From Gottfriedia solisilvae (lineage in GTDB: Bacteria; Bacillota; Bacilli; Bacillales; Bacillaceae_G): a stretch of DNA of 64,000 nt. The notes under the pieces were generated by a model that was not told the origin of the DNA, did not search any database, and was given only the letters and a program-made list of their open reading frames with translations. Of this stretch, positions 25,510 through 34,817 are shown piece after piece. Each line of letters starts with the position of its first letter. Positions within the stretch are counted from its first letter, which is position 1. Made by a program: the position numbers and the translations under genes. The stretch is from contig NZ_NETJ01000002.1 in the NCBI RefSeq assembly GCF_002128405.1, positions 806,001-870,000 of the forward strand, given 5' to 3'.

Positions 25510-26455
25510 ATTTATTGTTTAAAGTCTTATCTAAAATTTGAATATTTTCTTTCATTAAGTCAAAATAGTCTTTCTTATTTTTTAAATCTTCTTCAGATAC
25601 TGTAGCTAAGTGATTCAATCTTAAAATCTCTGCATTTGTTTCATCTTTTACAACTGAAGCAACCTTAGGTGTAGCAAAGGTTTCAAATAAAATATATTTG
25701 ACATTATGTTCTCTTGTGAAATCAACAACTTTTTTCAGTTCTTTTTGAGATGGCTCTTGAGAAGGTGATAGACCAGTAATTGGTATTTGTTCGATTCCGT
25801 AACGGTTTTCCCAATACCCATATGCAGCATGAGAAACGACAATATCCTTGCGCTCCGAGTGAAGAATCAAACTTTTTAGTTCGTTATCAAGTTCATCGAA
25901 TTGCCCTTCAATTTTGTTGAAGTTATCTTCAAAATATTGCTTGTTTTTTGGCATTAGTTTCGTTAATTCATTTTTAATATTTTCTGCTTCTATCTTTGCA
26001 AGAGTAGGATCCAACCAAACATGTGGGTCAACATCATGATGTTCTCCTTCGTGATCATGTTCATCTTGGTGCTCTTCTTCGCTAGAATGAATATATTCGA
26101 TATTTTTTGAAGCTTCAAGAATGGCAACATCATTATTTTTTAACGTTTCATTTATTTTCTCTGCAAAAGGTTCCATACCTGCACCATTATAAATAAATAG
26201 GTCAGCATTAGCGATCTTTACGATTTGTTTGGATGTAGGCTCAAAATCATGAGTATCTACACCTGCAGGATATATAGATGTAACATCAACGTATTTTCCG
26301 CCTATCTTTTTCGCAAAATCCATTAGCGGGAAAATTGTAGTATAAATTGTAAGATGATTTTTATTTTCATCATTTGCAGTATTTTCTTCCTTACAACCTG
26401 ATAGAATGGCACCTGATAGCAGCAATGTAATCATTGCTAATTTAGTAAATTTCAA
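25508..26455 (-). CDS. znuA: Zinc ABC transporter substrate-binding lipoprotein (ZnuA/AdcA type)
   Basis: A 315-aa extracellular metal-binding lipoprotein. A signal peptide ends in LLLSGAILSGC, with Cys21 as the lipidated residue. The cluster A-I fold is clear: DTHDFEPT supplies the first His (69), then a His/Glu-rich loop (residues 128-140, EHQDEHDHEGEHHD) and DPHVWLDP with the second His. The acidic His-rich loop marks zinc-specific members. The start is TTG at 26455 with GGGAGAG upstream. No permease or ATPase gene is adjacent, so it must work with subunits encoded elsewhere. Confidence 0.9.
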   Translation of the reverse strand: MKFTKLAMITLLLSGAILSGCKEENTANDENKNHLTIYTTIFPLMDFAKKIGGKYVDVTSIYPAGVDTHDFEPTSKQIVKIANADLFIYNGAGMEPFAEKINETLKNNDVAILEASKNIEYIHSSEEEHQDEHDHEGEHHDVDPHVWLDPTLAKIEAENIKNELTKLMPKNKQYFEDNFNKIEGQFDELDNELKSLILHSERKDIVVSHAAYGYWENRYGIEQIPITGLSPSQEPSQKELKKVVDFTREHNVKYILFETFATPKVASVVKDETNAEILRLNHLATVSEEDLKNKKDYFDLMKENIQILDKTLNNK

Positions 26456-26545
26456 ATTGATCTCTCCCTATGTAAGAACTCTATTTAGTAATTTGTCATG
26501 AGTATAAAAATTAAACGAGCTAAATGGAATTATCTCTGTTTTAAT

Positions 26546-26560
26546 ACGTAATCATTCCTC
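26546..26560 (-). promoter_or_regulatory. Possible Zur box upstream of znuA-like gene
   Basis: ACGTAATCATTCCTC matches the Bacillus Zur consensus TCGTAATCATTACGA at 11 of 15 positions, with an intact left half. It lies about 90 bp upstream of the TTG start. The right half is degenerate. Confidence 0.35.
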
Positions 26561-26734
26561 TTTATGCTTCAAAAAAATAATAACTTCTATGTAACCTAAG
26601 TGAGATAATAGGCTAAACTAGTAGTTAAATTCGATAAAACGTAATAGGTACGATTTAATACTTTGTTATTATAAAACACGTGAAATTAATTTGCAAGAAA
26701 TATATTTATCTGTTTGAACATTAGAGATAACAGT

Positions 26735-26784
26735 AAAAAAAGTATGTTTAATCGTATCATTTGGACACGATCAACATACTTTTT
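26735..26784 (-). terminator. Terminator of pssA
   Basis: AAAAAGTATGTTtAATCGT pairs with ACGATcAACATACTTTTT around a 13-nt loop; T run on the minus strand. Confidence 0.88.
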
Positions 26785-26786
26785 GT

Positions 26787-27521
26787 TTACGATTTACGTT
26801 TTAAACGAAATCTTCGAGGTTTTTGATTTGGTTGACCAGAATGTTTCTTTTTACTTTTAATGAACTGGAAAAATATAAAAAATATGTACAATGGAATAGC
26901 AATGTATATGAAAAATGGCCATTGTTCTTTTTTTGCATGCCATACTAGATAGAGAGCATAACCTAAAAATAATGTAACTAGTGTGCCATATTTCGGAATT
27001 GGAATATCTTTAAAACTAGGAATTTTAATTTTACTAACCATTAAAAAGGCTAAAGCAATAAATATTGTGATCATGACAATTTGAGGGATACGATCACCAA
27101 ATAATGTTAAAAATGCGACTAATCCACCAGCAGCCGTTATGGGAACACCGGTAAAATATTTTAACGAAGTAGCAATTGGTGTTACGTTGAATCGTGCTAA
27201 TCGATAAGCTCCAAATAATGGGAATAACCCTGCAATCGCAAGCCCTAGTAAGCCCTCATTTGAGAATTGAGTGCAATAAACTAAATATGATGGGGCAGCA
27301 CCAAAGGTTACGATATCAGCTAAAGAATCAAGCTCCTTTCCTAATTGTGTTTGTACACCTAAAACCCTAGCTAAACGGCCATCCATACTATCAAGCATCA
27401 TTCCGATTAGTATAAGAATTGCTGCATTTCTCACTTGACCATCTGCAGCAAAACCAATCGAAAGGAATCCACAATACAAATTACCAAGCGTAAAGAGGTT
27501 TGGAATACTTCGTTTAATCAT
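26787..27521 (-). CDS. pssA: CDP-diacylglycerol-serine O-phosphatidyltransferase
   Basis: A 244-aa CDP-alcohol phosphatidyltransferase that makes phosphatidylserine from CDP-diacylglycerol and serine, the precursor of phosphatidylethanolamine. The signature DG-x2-AR-x8-G-x3-D-x3-D is complete: Asp47-Gly48, Ala51-Arg52, Gly61, Asp65 and Asp69. About seven hydrophobic helices follow, then a strongly basic tail (KSKKKHSGQPNQKPRRFRLK). It is longer than the 177-aa B. subtilis PssA because of the C-terminal helices and tail. No psd gene is nearby. GGAAGTG precedes the ATG. Confidence 0.9.
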   Translation of the reverse strand: MIKRSIPNLFTLGNLYCGFLSIGFAADGQVRNAAILILIGMMLDSMDGRLARVLGVQTQLGKELDSLADIVTFGAAPSYLVYCTQFSNEGLLGLAIAGLFPLFGAYRLARFNVTPIATSLKYFTGVPITAAGGLVAFLTLFGDRIPQIVMITIFIALAFLMVSKIKIPSFKDIPIPKYGTLVTLFLGYALYLVWHAKKEQWPFFIYIAIPLYIFFIFFQFIKSKKKHSGQPNQKPRRFRLKRKS

Positions 27522-27896
27522 AATTTCACTTCCTAAAATTGAATTAAATAATAATAAAATAAAGTCTATTATACCCCAAAAATTAGTAAGAATGGAAACT
27601 TATAAATTTTATGTTCACGTTTTAGAAATATTTATAAGATTTTTAAGATTGTATTTAAGATTATAATAAATATTATTTTGTGAATAACGGCACAAGCATA
27701 TTTTACTATGTTTTAATACAAGAGAAATAAGCTTAATTTACTAAAAAATCGCAATTTTTTTATAAAAATTAAATTAAATATTAAAAAAATACTTTTTTTT
27801 CTGAAAAATGTGTAGTATATTGAAAAAGTAATAAGTGATTATTCAGAAAAATAAGAAAAACAGAGGGGATAATCACTAAACTATGGAGGTGCTCGA
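27522..27896. promoter_or_regulatory. Divergent intergenic region with leader inverted repeat before OppA copy 1
   Basis: A very AT-rich 375-bp gap between divergent pssA and the OppA-type gene. No gene is seen. Close to the lipoprotein start, AGTGATTAT (27834-27842) and ATAATCACT (27869-27877) form a perfect 9-bp inverted repeat with a 26-nt loop, either an operator or a leader hairpin. GGAGGTG precedes the downstream ATG. Confidence 0.45.
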
Positions 27897-29528
27897 ATGA
27901 AGCGTAGATTAGCGACAACAGTCACAAGTCTTTTAGTACTAAGTACAGTGCTAGCAGCTTGTGGCAAAGACACAGAAACAACATCAAATGAACCAAAAAA
28001 GGACAAGAAACAAACTCTTAAACTTACTACTACTACTGAGATTCCATCAATGGATTCTGCAAAAACTACTGATGCAATGTCATTTGAAGTATTAAATAAC
28101 GTAAACGAAGGATTACTTCGTTTAGGTGAAGGCGATGAAGTTGTTGATGGAATCGCGAAAAAAGATGAAACTGAAATCAGTGATGATGGTTTAACATACA
28201 CATTCCATTTACGTGATGCGAATTGGTCTAATGGTGAGCCAGTAACAGCTAATGATTTCGTTTACTCTTGGCAACGTGCAGTAGATCCTAAAACTGCTTC
28301 TGAGTACTCATTCATTTTATACTATGTAAAAAATGCTGAGCAAATTTTCAATGGTAAATTACCAACTGACCAACTTGGTGTTAAAGCTATCGATGATAAA
28401 ACTTTACAAGTTACATTAGAACAAGCTACACCTTATTTCTTACAGTTAACAACTTTTGGTACTTACTTACCACAAAATCAAGCTTTCGTTGAGTCTCAAG
28501 GTGACCAATACGGTTTAGAAGCTGATACTCAATTATATGATGGACCATTTACACTATCTGAATGGAAGCATGCTGAGAGCTTTACATTAACTAAAAATGA
28601 TAGTTACTGGGACAAAGATACTGTAAAATTATCTGAAATCAAATACAATGTTGTAAAAGATACTTCTGCAGCTGTAAACTTATACGAAAATGGCGACATT
28701 GATAAAGTAATGTTAGATTCAGAATTCGTTGATAAATATAAAGACGATCCTGAATACCAAACACAATTAGATGCTCGTTTAGTTTTCTTCCGTTTCAACC
28801 AAAAATTAGATCTATTCAAAAATGATAAAGTTCGTAAAGCATTTGACTTAGCTTATGACAAAGAAGCGATTACGACTGCAATCTTAAATGATGGATCTAA
28901 ACCAGCTAATTGGTTAGTTCCTTCTGAATGGGTTAAAGGTCCAGACGGAAAAGACTTCCGTGAGCACAATGGCGACTTCAACAAATACAATGTAGAAGAA
29001 GCACAAAAATTATGGGCTGAAGCGAAAAAAGAATTAGGTAAAGATAGCTTTGAATTAAAAATGCTTTCTTATGATGATACAACTAGAAAGAAAGCAGCTG
29101 AATATATCGCTGGAGAACTTACTAAGAATCTTCCAGGTTTAAAAATTACTGTTGCACCACAACCATTTGAAATCAAACTTGATCAAGAGAAAAAATTAGA
29201 GTATGACTTCTCATTCTCTGGATGGGGACCGGATTATCCAGATCCAATGACATTTATTGATATGTTCATTTCTAGCAGTGCATTCAATGAAATGGATTAC
29301 AAAAACCCTAAGTATGATCAATTAGTAAGTGATGCGAAAAAAGAAGCAGATCCTCAAAAACGTTGGGATTACATGGTACAAGCTGAGAAAGTAATCATGG
29401 ACGAAGCTGGTATCTCACCAATCTATCAACGCGGACGTGCTTACTTACAAAAAGATTCAGTTAAAGGTATCATTGCTCACAAATTTGGTGGAGATTTCTC
29501 TTACAAATGGGCAACTAACGAAAACTAA
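27897..29528 (+). CDS. OppA-type oligopeptide-binding lipoprotein, copy 1
   Basis: A 543-aa family 5 solute-binding lipoprotein. The signal peptide ends in STVLAAC, with Cys22 as the lipid anchor. The body matches OppA/DppE: the motif LTYTFHLRDANWSNGEPVTANDFVYSWQRA, then YDGPFTLSEWKH and the C-terminal FSGWGPDYPDPMTF and ISPIYQRG. It captures peptides outside the membrane for an Opp-type importer. No permease or ATPase genes are adjacent. The protein is about 50-60 % identical by eye to the product at 30116. Codon use is unusually biased toward a few codons, suggesting strong expression. Confidence 0.9.
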   Translation: MKRRLATTVTSLLVLSTVLAACGKDTETTSNEPKKDKKQTLKLTTTTEIPSMDSAKTTDAMSFEVLNNVNEGLLRLGEGDEVVDGIAKKDETEISDDGLTYTFHLRDANWSNGEPVTANDFVYSWQRAVDPKTASEYSFILYYVKNAEQIFNGKLPTDQLGVKAIDDKTLQVTLEQATPYFLQLTTFGTYLPQNQAFVESQGDQYGLEADTQLYDGPFTLSEWKHAESFTLTKNDSYWDKDTVKLSEIKYNVVKDTSAAVNLYENGDIDKVMLDSEFVDKYKDDPEYQTQLDARLVFFRFNQKLDLFKNDKVRKAFDLAYDKEAITTAILNDGSKPANWLVPSEWVKGPDGKDFREHNGDFNKYNVEEAQKLWAEAKKELGKDSFELKMLSYDDTTRKKAAEYIAGELTKNLPGLKITVAPQPFEIKLDQEKKLEYDFSFSGWGPDYPDPMTFIDMFISSSAFNEMDYKNPKYDQLVSDAKKEADPQKRWDYMVQAEKVIMDEAGISPIYQRGRAYLQKDSVKGIIAHKFGGDFSYKWATNEN

Positions 29529-29536
29529 TATTTTCA

Positions 29537-29568
29537 AAAGAGAAGGGGATTCCCTTCTCTTTTTTTTC
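29537..29568 (+). terminator. Terminator of OppA copy 1
   Basis: AGAGAAGGGgaTtCCCTTCTCT followed by T8. Confidence 0.92.
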
Positions 29569-29985
29569 GTTGATAGAGTAGACCTTGAATCGTTCCGTTT
29601 AAAATTTTGTAATAAAAGGAAATGTTTATTTATATATAAAATAGGGGAGCTTATCTTATTATATGGCATGTTAATATTTAAAGTTGGTTAATAAGTTATT
29701 GAGATAAAATCTGCGAGATATGAGCTTAAAAACAAGTCTTACAATCCCAAATGATCAAGACGAGAGAATTGATACAATCGTACGTCTCGAGAATTCAAGT
29801 AGACTTTATCGATATTCACCAATCTACTTTAACTGGCCAAACTTTATTAGAGGAGGTAAATTAATTTTTATTAAACTGAATGAGGAATTATACAAAAAAA
29901 TGGAAAAAAATGTGTGAAAACTAACAAAAAATTAAACTTTTATGTTAAATTTATTAATTTTTTTGAAAAAAATGTCGATTTTTTG
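29569..29985. other. Intergenic stretch between the two OppA genes
   Basis: It contains one 65-codon + strand open frame (29720-29917; RLENSSRLYRYSPIYFNWPN in the middle) with no ribosome site before its ATG. I do not recognise it and would not call it a gene. It could be a decayed gene remnant. Confidence 0.35.
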
Positions 29986-30013
29986 TTGATATTTTCTAAA
30001 AGTTATGTAAAAT
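29986..30013 (+). promoter_or_regulatory. Sigma-A promoter of OppA copy 2
   Basis: TTGATA (29986-29991), a 16-bp spacer and TAAAAT (30008-30013). Predicted leader of about 95 nt. Confidence 0.5.
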
Positions 30014-30115
30014 AAGAGTATATTAAAGATTATTAAAAATTCATACAATAAATTGTTCGAATATTTTAATAGTTTTTAAGTCTAATTGTTATATTTTTAT
30101 TGGGGAGGCAAACAA

Positions 30116-31756
30116 ATGAAAAAGAAGGTTTCTTATTTTTTATCTCTATCTGTTGCTGTAAGCATGCTTTTAACTGCTTGTAATTCAGGTAAAGATGAAA
30201 AAGACACTGCAAAAGACACAGACAAAAAATTACCACAGGTTCTTAACTTAATCGGTCCTGCTGAACTTCCAGGTCTTGATTCTGGTACAACTACTGATGC
30301 TGAATCTTTCAACGTTTTAGCTAACGTAATGGAAGGTTTAAATGTATTAGGTGAAAATGATGAAGTTAAACCAGGTATCGCTGAAAGTGTAGACATTTCA
30401 GATGATAAATTAACTTATACATTCCACCTTCGTGATGCAAAATGGACAAACGGTGACCCAGTAACTGCTGCTGATTTCGAGTATGCTTGGAAACGTGCTG
30501 CTGATCCAAAAACTGCTGGCGAGTATGCTTTCATGATGAACGCACTTAAAAATGGTGAAGCTGTAACTACTGGTAAAGCGAAAGTTGAAACTTTAGGAGT
30601 TAAAGCTGTTGATGACAAAACTTTAGAAGTTGTTTTAGCTAAAGCGATTCCTTACTTTGATTCTTTAGTAACGTTCCCTACATTCTTACCATTAAACCAA
30701 AAGTTCGTTGAAGCTCAAGGTAAAGATTACGCTCTAGAAGCTGATAAATTAATCTTCAATGGTCCATTTGAATTAAGCGAATGGAAACATAACACTAGCT
30801 ACCAATTAGTGAAAAATGATGATTACTATGATGCAGATGCAGTTAAATTAAAAGAAATCAACTTTAACATTGTTCTTGATGAGCAACCAAAAGTTAACTT
30901 ATACGAAAGAGGAGAAGTTGATCGTATCACTTTAAGTGCTGAGTTTGTTGATAAATTCAGAGAAGATCCTAACTTCGATTCATTCTTAGAGCCTACAGTA
31001 TTCTTCTTACGTGTAAACGAGTCGAAGAACCCAGCTCTTAAAAATGTAAATATCCGCCAAGCTTTAAATAAAGCTTTCGATCGTGAAGCAATTACAAGTG
31101 TAATTTTAAACAACGGTTCAGTACCATTAACAGGTTTAGCTCCAGCTGATTTCTTAACAGCTAAAGGCGAAGACTTCCGTAAAGCTTCTGGCGATTTAGT
31201 ATCATTTGATGCTGAAGCAGCTAAAACAGCTTGGGAACAAGGATTAAAAGAAATCGGTAAAAAAGAAGTTAAATTAGAATTATTAGGTTCTGATAGCGAT
31301 GTTAACAAAAAAATCTCTGAGTACCTTCAAGGTGAATTCCAAAAGAACTTACCAGGATTATCTGTAAGCATCAAAACAGTTCCATTTGGTCAAAAATTAG
31401 ACTTAGAAACTGCTAAAGATTATGATATCTCATTCGGTGGATGGGGACCTGACTACAAAGATCCAATGACGTTCTTTGATATGTTCATCACTCCTTCTTC
31501 ATTCAACCAAATGTCATTCTCTAACGCTGAGTACGATAAATTAATCGCTCAAGCTGGTGGAGAATACTTAACAAACCCAGAAAAACGTGAAGAAGCATTC
31601 TTAGCTGCTGAAAAAATCTTAGTTCAAGATCAAGCTGCTATTCTTCCGATTTACCAACGTGCAGTTGCATATGTACAACAACCAAAAGTTAAAGGTTTAA
31701 TCAACCACAACTTCGGTGCTGACTACACTTACAAATACGTTGAAATCAAAAACTAA
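30116..31756 (+). CDS. OppA-type oligopeptide-binding lipoprotein, copy 2
   Basis: A 546-aa family 5 solute-binding lipoprotein, paralogous to the gene just upstream. The lipobox is SMLLTAC, with Cys22. Shared motifs include LTYTFHLRDAKWTNGDPVTAADFEYAWKRA, FNGPFELSEWKH, FGGWGPDYKDPMTF and ILPIYQRAV. It has its own promoter and terminator, so the two copies can be expressed separately. The ATG at 30116 is chosen for GGGGAGG at the right distance; the frame extends 10 codons upstream without a site. Ligands may differ between the copies; which peptides cannot be told from sequence. Confidence 0.9.
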   Translation: MKKKVSYFLSLSVAVSMLLTACNSGKDEKDTAKDTDKKLPQVLNLIGPAELPGLDSGTTTDAESFNVLANVMEGLNVLGENDEVKPGIAESVDISDDKLTYTFHLRDAKWTNGDPVTAADFEYAWKRAADPKTAGEYAFMMNALKNGEAVTTGKAKVETLGVKAVDDKTLEVVLAKAIPYFDSLVTFPTFLPLNQKFVEAQGKDYALEADKLIFNGPFELSEWKHNTSYQLVKNDDYYDADAVKLKEINFNIVLDEQPKVNLYERGEVDRITLSAEFVDKFREDPNFDSFLEPTVFFLRVNESKNPALKNVNIRQALNKAFDREAITSVILNNGSVPLTGLAPADFLTAKGEDFRKASGDLVSFDAEAAKTAWEQGLKEIGKKEVKLELLGSDSDVNKKISEYLQGEFQKNLPGLSVSIKTVPFGQKLDLETAKDYDISFGGWGPDYKDPMTFFDMFITPSSFNQMSFSNAEYDKLIAQAGGEYLTNPEKREEAFLAAEKILVQDQAAILPIYQRAVAYVQQPKVKGLINHNFGADYTYKYVEIKN

Positions 31757-31767
31757 TTTTTAAATGA

Positions 31768-31799
31768 GAGGGCCACTTTATAAGTGGTCCTTTTTTTTC
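31768..31799 (+). terminator. Terminator of OppA copy 2
   Basis: AGGGCCACTT-tata-AAGTGGTCCTT followed by T8. Confidence 0.92.
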
Positions 31800-31873
31800 T
31801 AAATTTTGACATAAAACAGTTTCCTTTGTATTATCTTGATAGTACAAGTTGTAATTTGAGAGGAGAGTAGCTT

Positions 31874-32470
31874 TTGACTGAAATCATACATCAAATATTA
31901 GAGTTCTTTGCGTCATTAGGCTATTTTGGAGTGGCATTAGGTTTAATGATTGAGGTTATACCAAGTGAAATAGTACTGGCATATGCTGGATATCTTGTAG
32001 CGGAAGGTCATATCAATTTTATTGGAGCAATCATTGCAGGGGTGATAGGTGGGACGATTGCCCAATTATTTTTATATTGGATCGGCTATTATGGTGGAAG
32101 ACCGATTATTGAAAAATATGGAAAATACATACTGATTAACAAGCATCATCTTGATTTGGCAGAAAAATGGTTTTCAAAATATGGTGTTGGTGTAGTCTTT
32201 ACAGCTAGGTTCATTCCCGTAGTAAGACATGCTATTTCAATTCCTGCAGGCCTTGCGAAAATGCCAATTAGTCAATTTACTATTTATACCATATTGGCGA
32301 TTATACCTTGGTCTATTTTCTTTGTACTAGTAGGAGAAAAACTGGGTAGAAATTGGGATACGGCTAAAGAAGTATTAGCACCTTATACACCATTGCTTAT
32401 TGCGATTGCGTTTGCTTTATTTGTCGTTTACTTCTTAATTAAGAAACTAATCTCTAATAAAAATAAATAA
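31874..32470 (+). CDS. DedA-family membrane protein
   Basis: A 198-aa DedA/SNARE-associated (VTT-domain) protein with about five hydrophobic segments. The signature GGTIAQLFLYWIGYYGGRPIIEKYG and the conserved FTARFIPVVRHAISIPAG are present, including the Arg residues essential in known members. Bacterial DedA proteins flip or recycle lipids such as phosphatidylethanolamine or undecaprenyl phosphate. The start is TTG at 31874, with GAGAGGAGAG upstream. A promoter-like TTGACA lies about 65 bp upstream. Confidence 0.88.
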   Translation: MTEIIHQILEFFASLGYFGVALGLMIEVIPSEIVLAYAGYLVAEGHINFIGAIIAGVIGGTIAQLFLYWIGYYGGRPIIEKYGKYILINKHHLDLAEKWFSKYGVGVVFTARFIPVVRHAISIPAGLAKMPISQFTIYTILAIIPWSIFFVLVGEKLGRNWDTAKEVLAPYTPLLIAIAFALFVVYFLIKKLISNKNK

Positions 32471-32540
32471 TATGACGAGTGGTTTGTCCTGTTTCTACAT
32501 ATAATAGAAAAACTTAATGTAGAAAGGATGAGTTTATTTT

Positions 32541-32726
32541 ATGCATTCAATGAATTACGAGGATGTTAAAAACAATGTTTCGAATACTCTTTCAATTGTT
32601 CAAGAACAATTAACGGCTGGAGACTTTTCTAAATGTACAAAAGAAGAGCTTGAAAGTCAGGCTAAGTTATATGAATATGTAAATGATATCACTGAAATGA
32701 ATCATCTGTATCAAAATGGATACTAA
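32541..32726 (+). CDS. Hypothetical small helical protein, 61 aa
   Basis: A small acidic helical protein (MHSMNYEDVKNNVSNTLSIV at the start) with no family I recognise. AGAAAGGATGAG precedes the start, with ATGs at 32541 and 32550; the first has the better fit. A perfect terminator begins directly at the stop codon, which supports a real short gene. Confidence 0.65.
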   Translation: MHSMNYEDVKNNVSNTLSIVQEQLTAGDFSKCTKEELESQAKLYEYVNDITEMNHLYQNGY

Positions 32727-32756
32727 GAAAAAGGTCACTATTAGTGACCTTTTTCG
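32727..32756 (+). terminator. Terminator after the 61-aa gene
   Basis: AAAAAGGTCACT-att-AGTGACCTTTTT, perfect stem. Confidence 0.92.
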
Positions 32757-32917
32757 TTCTAATTAATATTGTATGTAATATTAAATATTAGAAAAAATTT
32801 CCAAATAAAACTGATTATTAGAAAAACCGCTTTCTTTATAATAAAGGTTGAAACAAGCATGAATGTTTCGTATGCTAGTAATGTGACTTGTTGTTTTAGA
32901 ATTAGAGGTGAGTATAT

Positions 32918-33856
32918 ATGTTAAATTTTTACGTATCTGATGCAGGGGGAAAATTGAATCAAGTCGATACAATTGAAAAAGGTTGCTGGATCAATGCGAT
33001 TAATCCAAGCGAACAAGAGATTCAATTTTTAGTCCAAAAATTAGATTTAGATTTAGACTTCATTAAAGACCCTCTTGATGATGAAGAGCGTTCAAGGATT
33101 GAAATTGAAGGAGAACATACTCTTATTATCGTGGACATTCCAATTGTAGCTCATGATGATACTGGAAATACAATTTTTGATACAATTCCAATCGGGATGA
33201 TTATATCTTCTAATACGTTTGTAACGATTTGTTTAAGTGAGAATCCAATCTTCGAACGATTTATATATCAAAAAGTTAAAGGATTTTTTACATTTAAGAA
33301 GACTCGTTTTGCACTTCAGCTCTTGCATACATCTTCAACTTACTATTTACGTTACCTTAAACAAATTAATCGAAAAACCAATGAAATTGAAGCTGAATTA
33401 CATCAGTCAACGAGAAATCAAGAATTATTTACAATGCTAAATCTTGAAAAAAGTCTTGTATACTTTACGACATCACTAAAAGCAAATAAAATTGTGATGC
33501 AAAAAATTCTTAAAGGTAATGTGTTAAAAATGTATGAAGATGATGAAGACTTATTAGAAGATGTAATCATTGAAAATAAACAGGCAATTGAGATGGCAGA
33601 AGTTTATAGCAATATCTTAAGTGGTATGATGAATACTTTTGCATCTGTTATTTCTAATAACTTAAATATTGTCATGAAATTCTTAACTTCAATTACTATT
33701 ATCCTTTCAATTCCAACGATGGTGTCTAGTTTCTTTGGAATGAATGTACACATTCCTTTAGCAAAGATTCCACATGCTTTTCCGATCGTTATTGGAATCT
33801 CAGCGTTATTATCTTCAACAATTGCATTTATATTTTGGAAAAAAAGGTATTTTTAA
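32918..33856 (+). CDS. CorA-family divalent cation (magnesium) transporter
   Basis: A 312-aa 2-TM-GxN transporter. The soluble N-terminal domain begins MLNFYVSDAGGKLNQVDTIE; a long stalk helix runs to about residue 260. Two C-terminal transmembrane helices flank the pore motif GMN at residues 274-276 (FFGMNVHIPL). The short basic tail KKRYF is typical. It carries Mg2+ (or Co2+/Ni2+) as a pentamer. GAGGTGAG precedes the ATG. It is separated by 67 bp from the YcgR-like permease gene. Confidence 0.92.
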   Translation: MLNFYVSDAGGKLNQVDTIEKGCWINAINPSEQEIQFLVQKLDLDLDFIKDPLDDEERSRIEIEGEHTLIIVDIPIVAHDDTGNTIFDTIPIGMIISSNTFVTICLSENPIFERFIYQKVKGFFTFKKTRFALQLLHTSSTYYLRYLKQINRKTNEIEAELHQSTRNQELFTMLNLEKSLVYFTTSLKANKIVMQKILKGNVLKMYEDDEDLLEDVIIENKQAIEMAEVYSNILSGMMNTFASVISNNLNIVMKFLTSITIILSIPTMVSSFFGMNVHIPLAKIPHAFPIVIGISALLSSTIAFIFWKKRYF

Positions 33857-33923
33857 CTCACATGACCGACCTGTTTTTAGGGAGGTTTTGTGAGTTTAAT
33901 TTTTAGCAAAATGGGGTGAGAAC

Positions 33924-34805
33924 ATGACTTCGAATTTATATCATTCATTTTTACAAATGAACACGATTTTTATTTCAATCGTAGTTGAAGCATTGCCATT
34001 TATATTAATTGGTGTCTTCATTTCAGGGATCATTCAAATTTTTATAACAGAAGAAATGTTATCAAAAATCATTCCTAAGAACAGATTTGGTGCCGTTTTT
34101 GTGGCAATTTTATTAGGATTTATTTTCCCGGGTTGTGAATGTGGTATCGTTCCGATTGTTAGTAGATTAATAAAAAAAGGCGTTCCACATTATGTGGCAG
34201 TTGCTTTTATGTTAACTGGTCCTATCATAAATCCTATTGTACTATTCGCAACATTTATCGCCTTTGGGAATAATATTGAACTCGTAATCTATCGAGCTGG
34301 AGCTGCAATGATAGTAGCTTATATAATCGGCATCATCTTATCATATCTTAAAATCGAGAACCCATTAAAGCATGATATAGAAACAATTGCAGTCAATCAT
34401 ACAATGCCAGTTAAAAGGAAATTATGGAATGTGTGTGTTCATGCGATTGAAGAGTTTTTCTCAATGGGGAAATTTTTAATTTTAGGCGCATTGATCGCTG
34501 CTTTTGTCCAAACTTTTATACCGACATCGACATTAATGAAAATTGGAAATGGTCCAGTTACAAGTATAATTGTTATGATGCTTCTTGCATTTATATTATC
34601 ACTTTGCTCTGAGGCAGACGCATTTGTTGCATCTTCATTCCAAAGTACATTTTCAATCAATTCGATTGTAGCATTTATGGTATTTGGACCAATGGTAGAC
34701 ATTAAAAATACTTTAATGTTATTTCAACATTTTAAAAGTAAATATGTTTTCACTATTATCGGACTAGCTGCAATCTTAACATTTGCTGTGACAATTTTAA
34801 TATAA
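33924..34805 (+). CDS. ycgR: Permease of the UPF0718/DUF318 family (YcgR type)
   Basis: A 293-aa membrane protein with about eight helices. Family marks are the paired motifs FPGCECGIVPIVSRL (with Cys-x-Cys) and FILSLCSEADAFVASSF in two inverted repeats. The same Cys and Ser pattern is seen in the ArsP-like permeases. B. subtilis pairs YcgR with YcgQ, as here. Transport substrate unknown. GGGGTGAG precedes the ATG; the next gene starts 12 bp after the stop. Confidence 0.87.
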   Translation: MTSNLYHSFLQMNTIFISIVVEALPFILIGVFISGIIQIFITEEMLSKIIPKNRFGAVFVAILLGFIFPGCECGIVPIVSRLIKKGVPHYVAVAFMLTGPIINPIVLFATFIAFGNNIELVIYRAGAAMIVAYIIGIILSYLKIENPLKHDIETIAVNHTMPVKRKLWNVCVHAIEEFFSMGKFLILGALIAAFVQTFIPTSTLMKIGNGPVTSIIVMMLLAFILSLCSEADAFVASSFQSTFSINSIVAFMVFGPMVDIKNTLMLFQHFKSKYVFTIIGLAAILTFAVTILI

Positions 34806-34817
34806 GGGAGAATCTAT

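Noticed and set aside
29720-29917. 65-codon frame between the OppA genes
   Set aside because: No Shine-Dalgarno sequence and no recognisable similarity; kept only as a note on the intergenic region.
30826-31308. 160-codon minus-strand open frame inside OppA copy 2
   Set aside because: Caused by the strongly biased codon use of the OppA gene; no ribosome site and no family resemblance.
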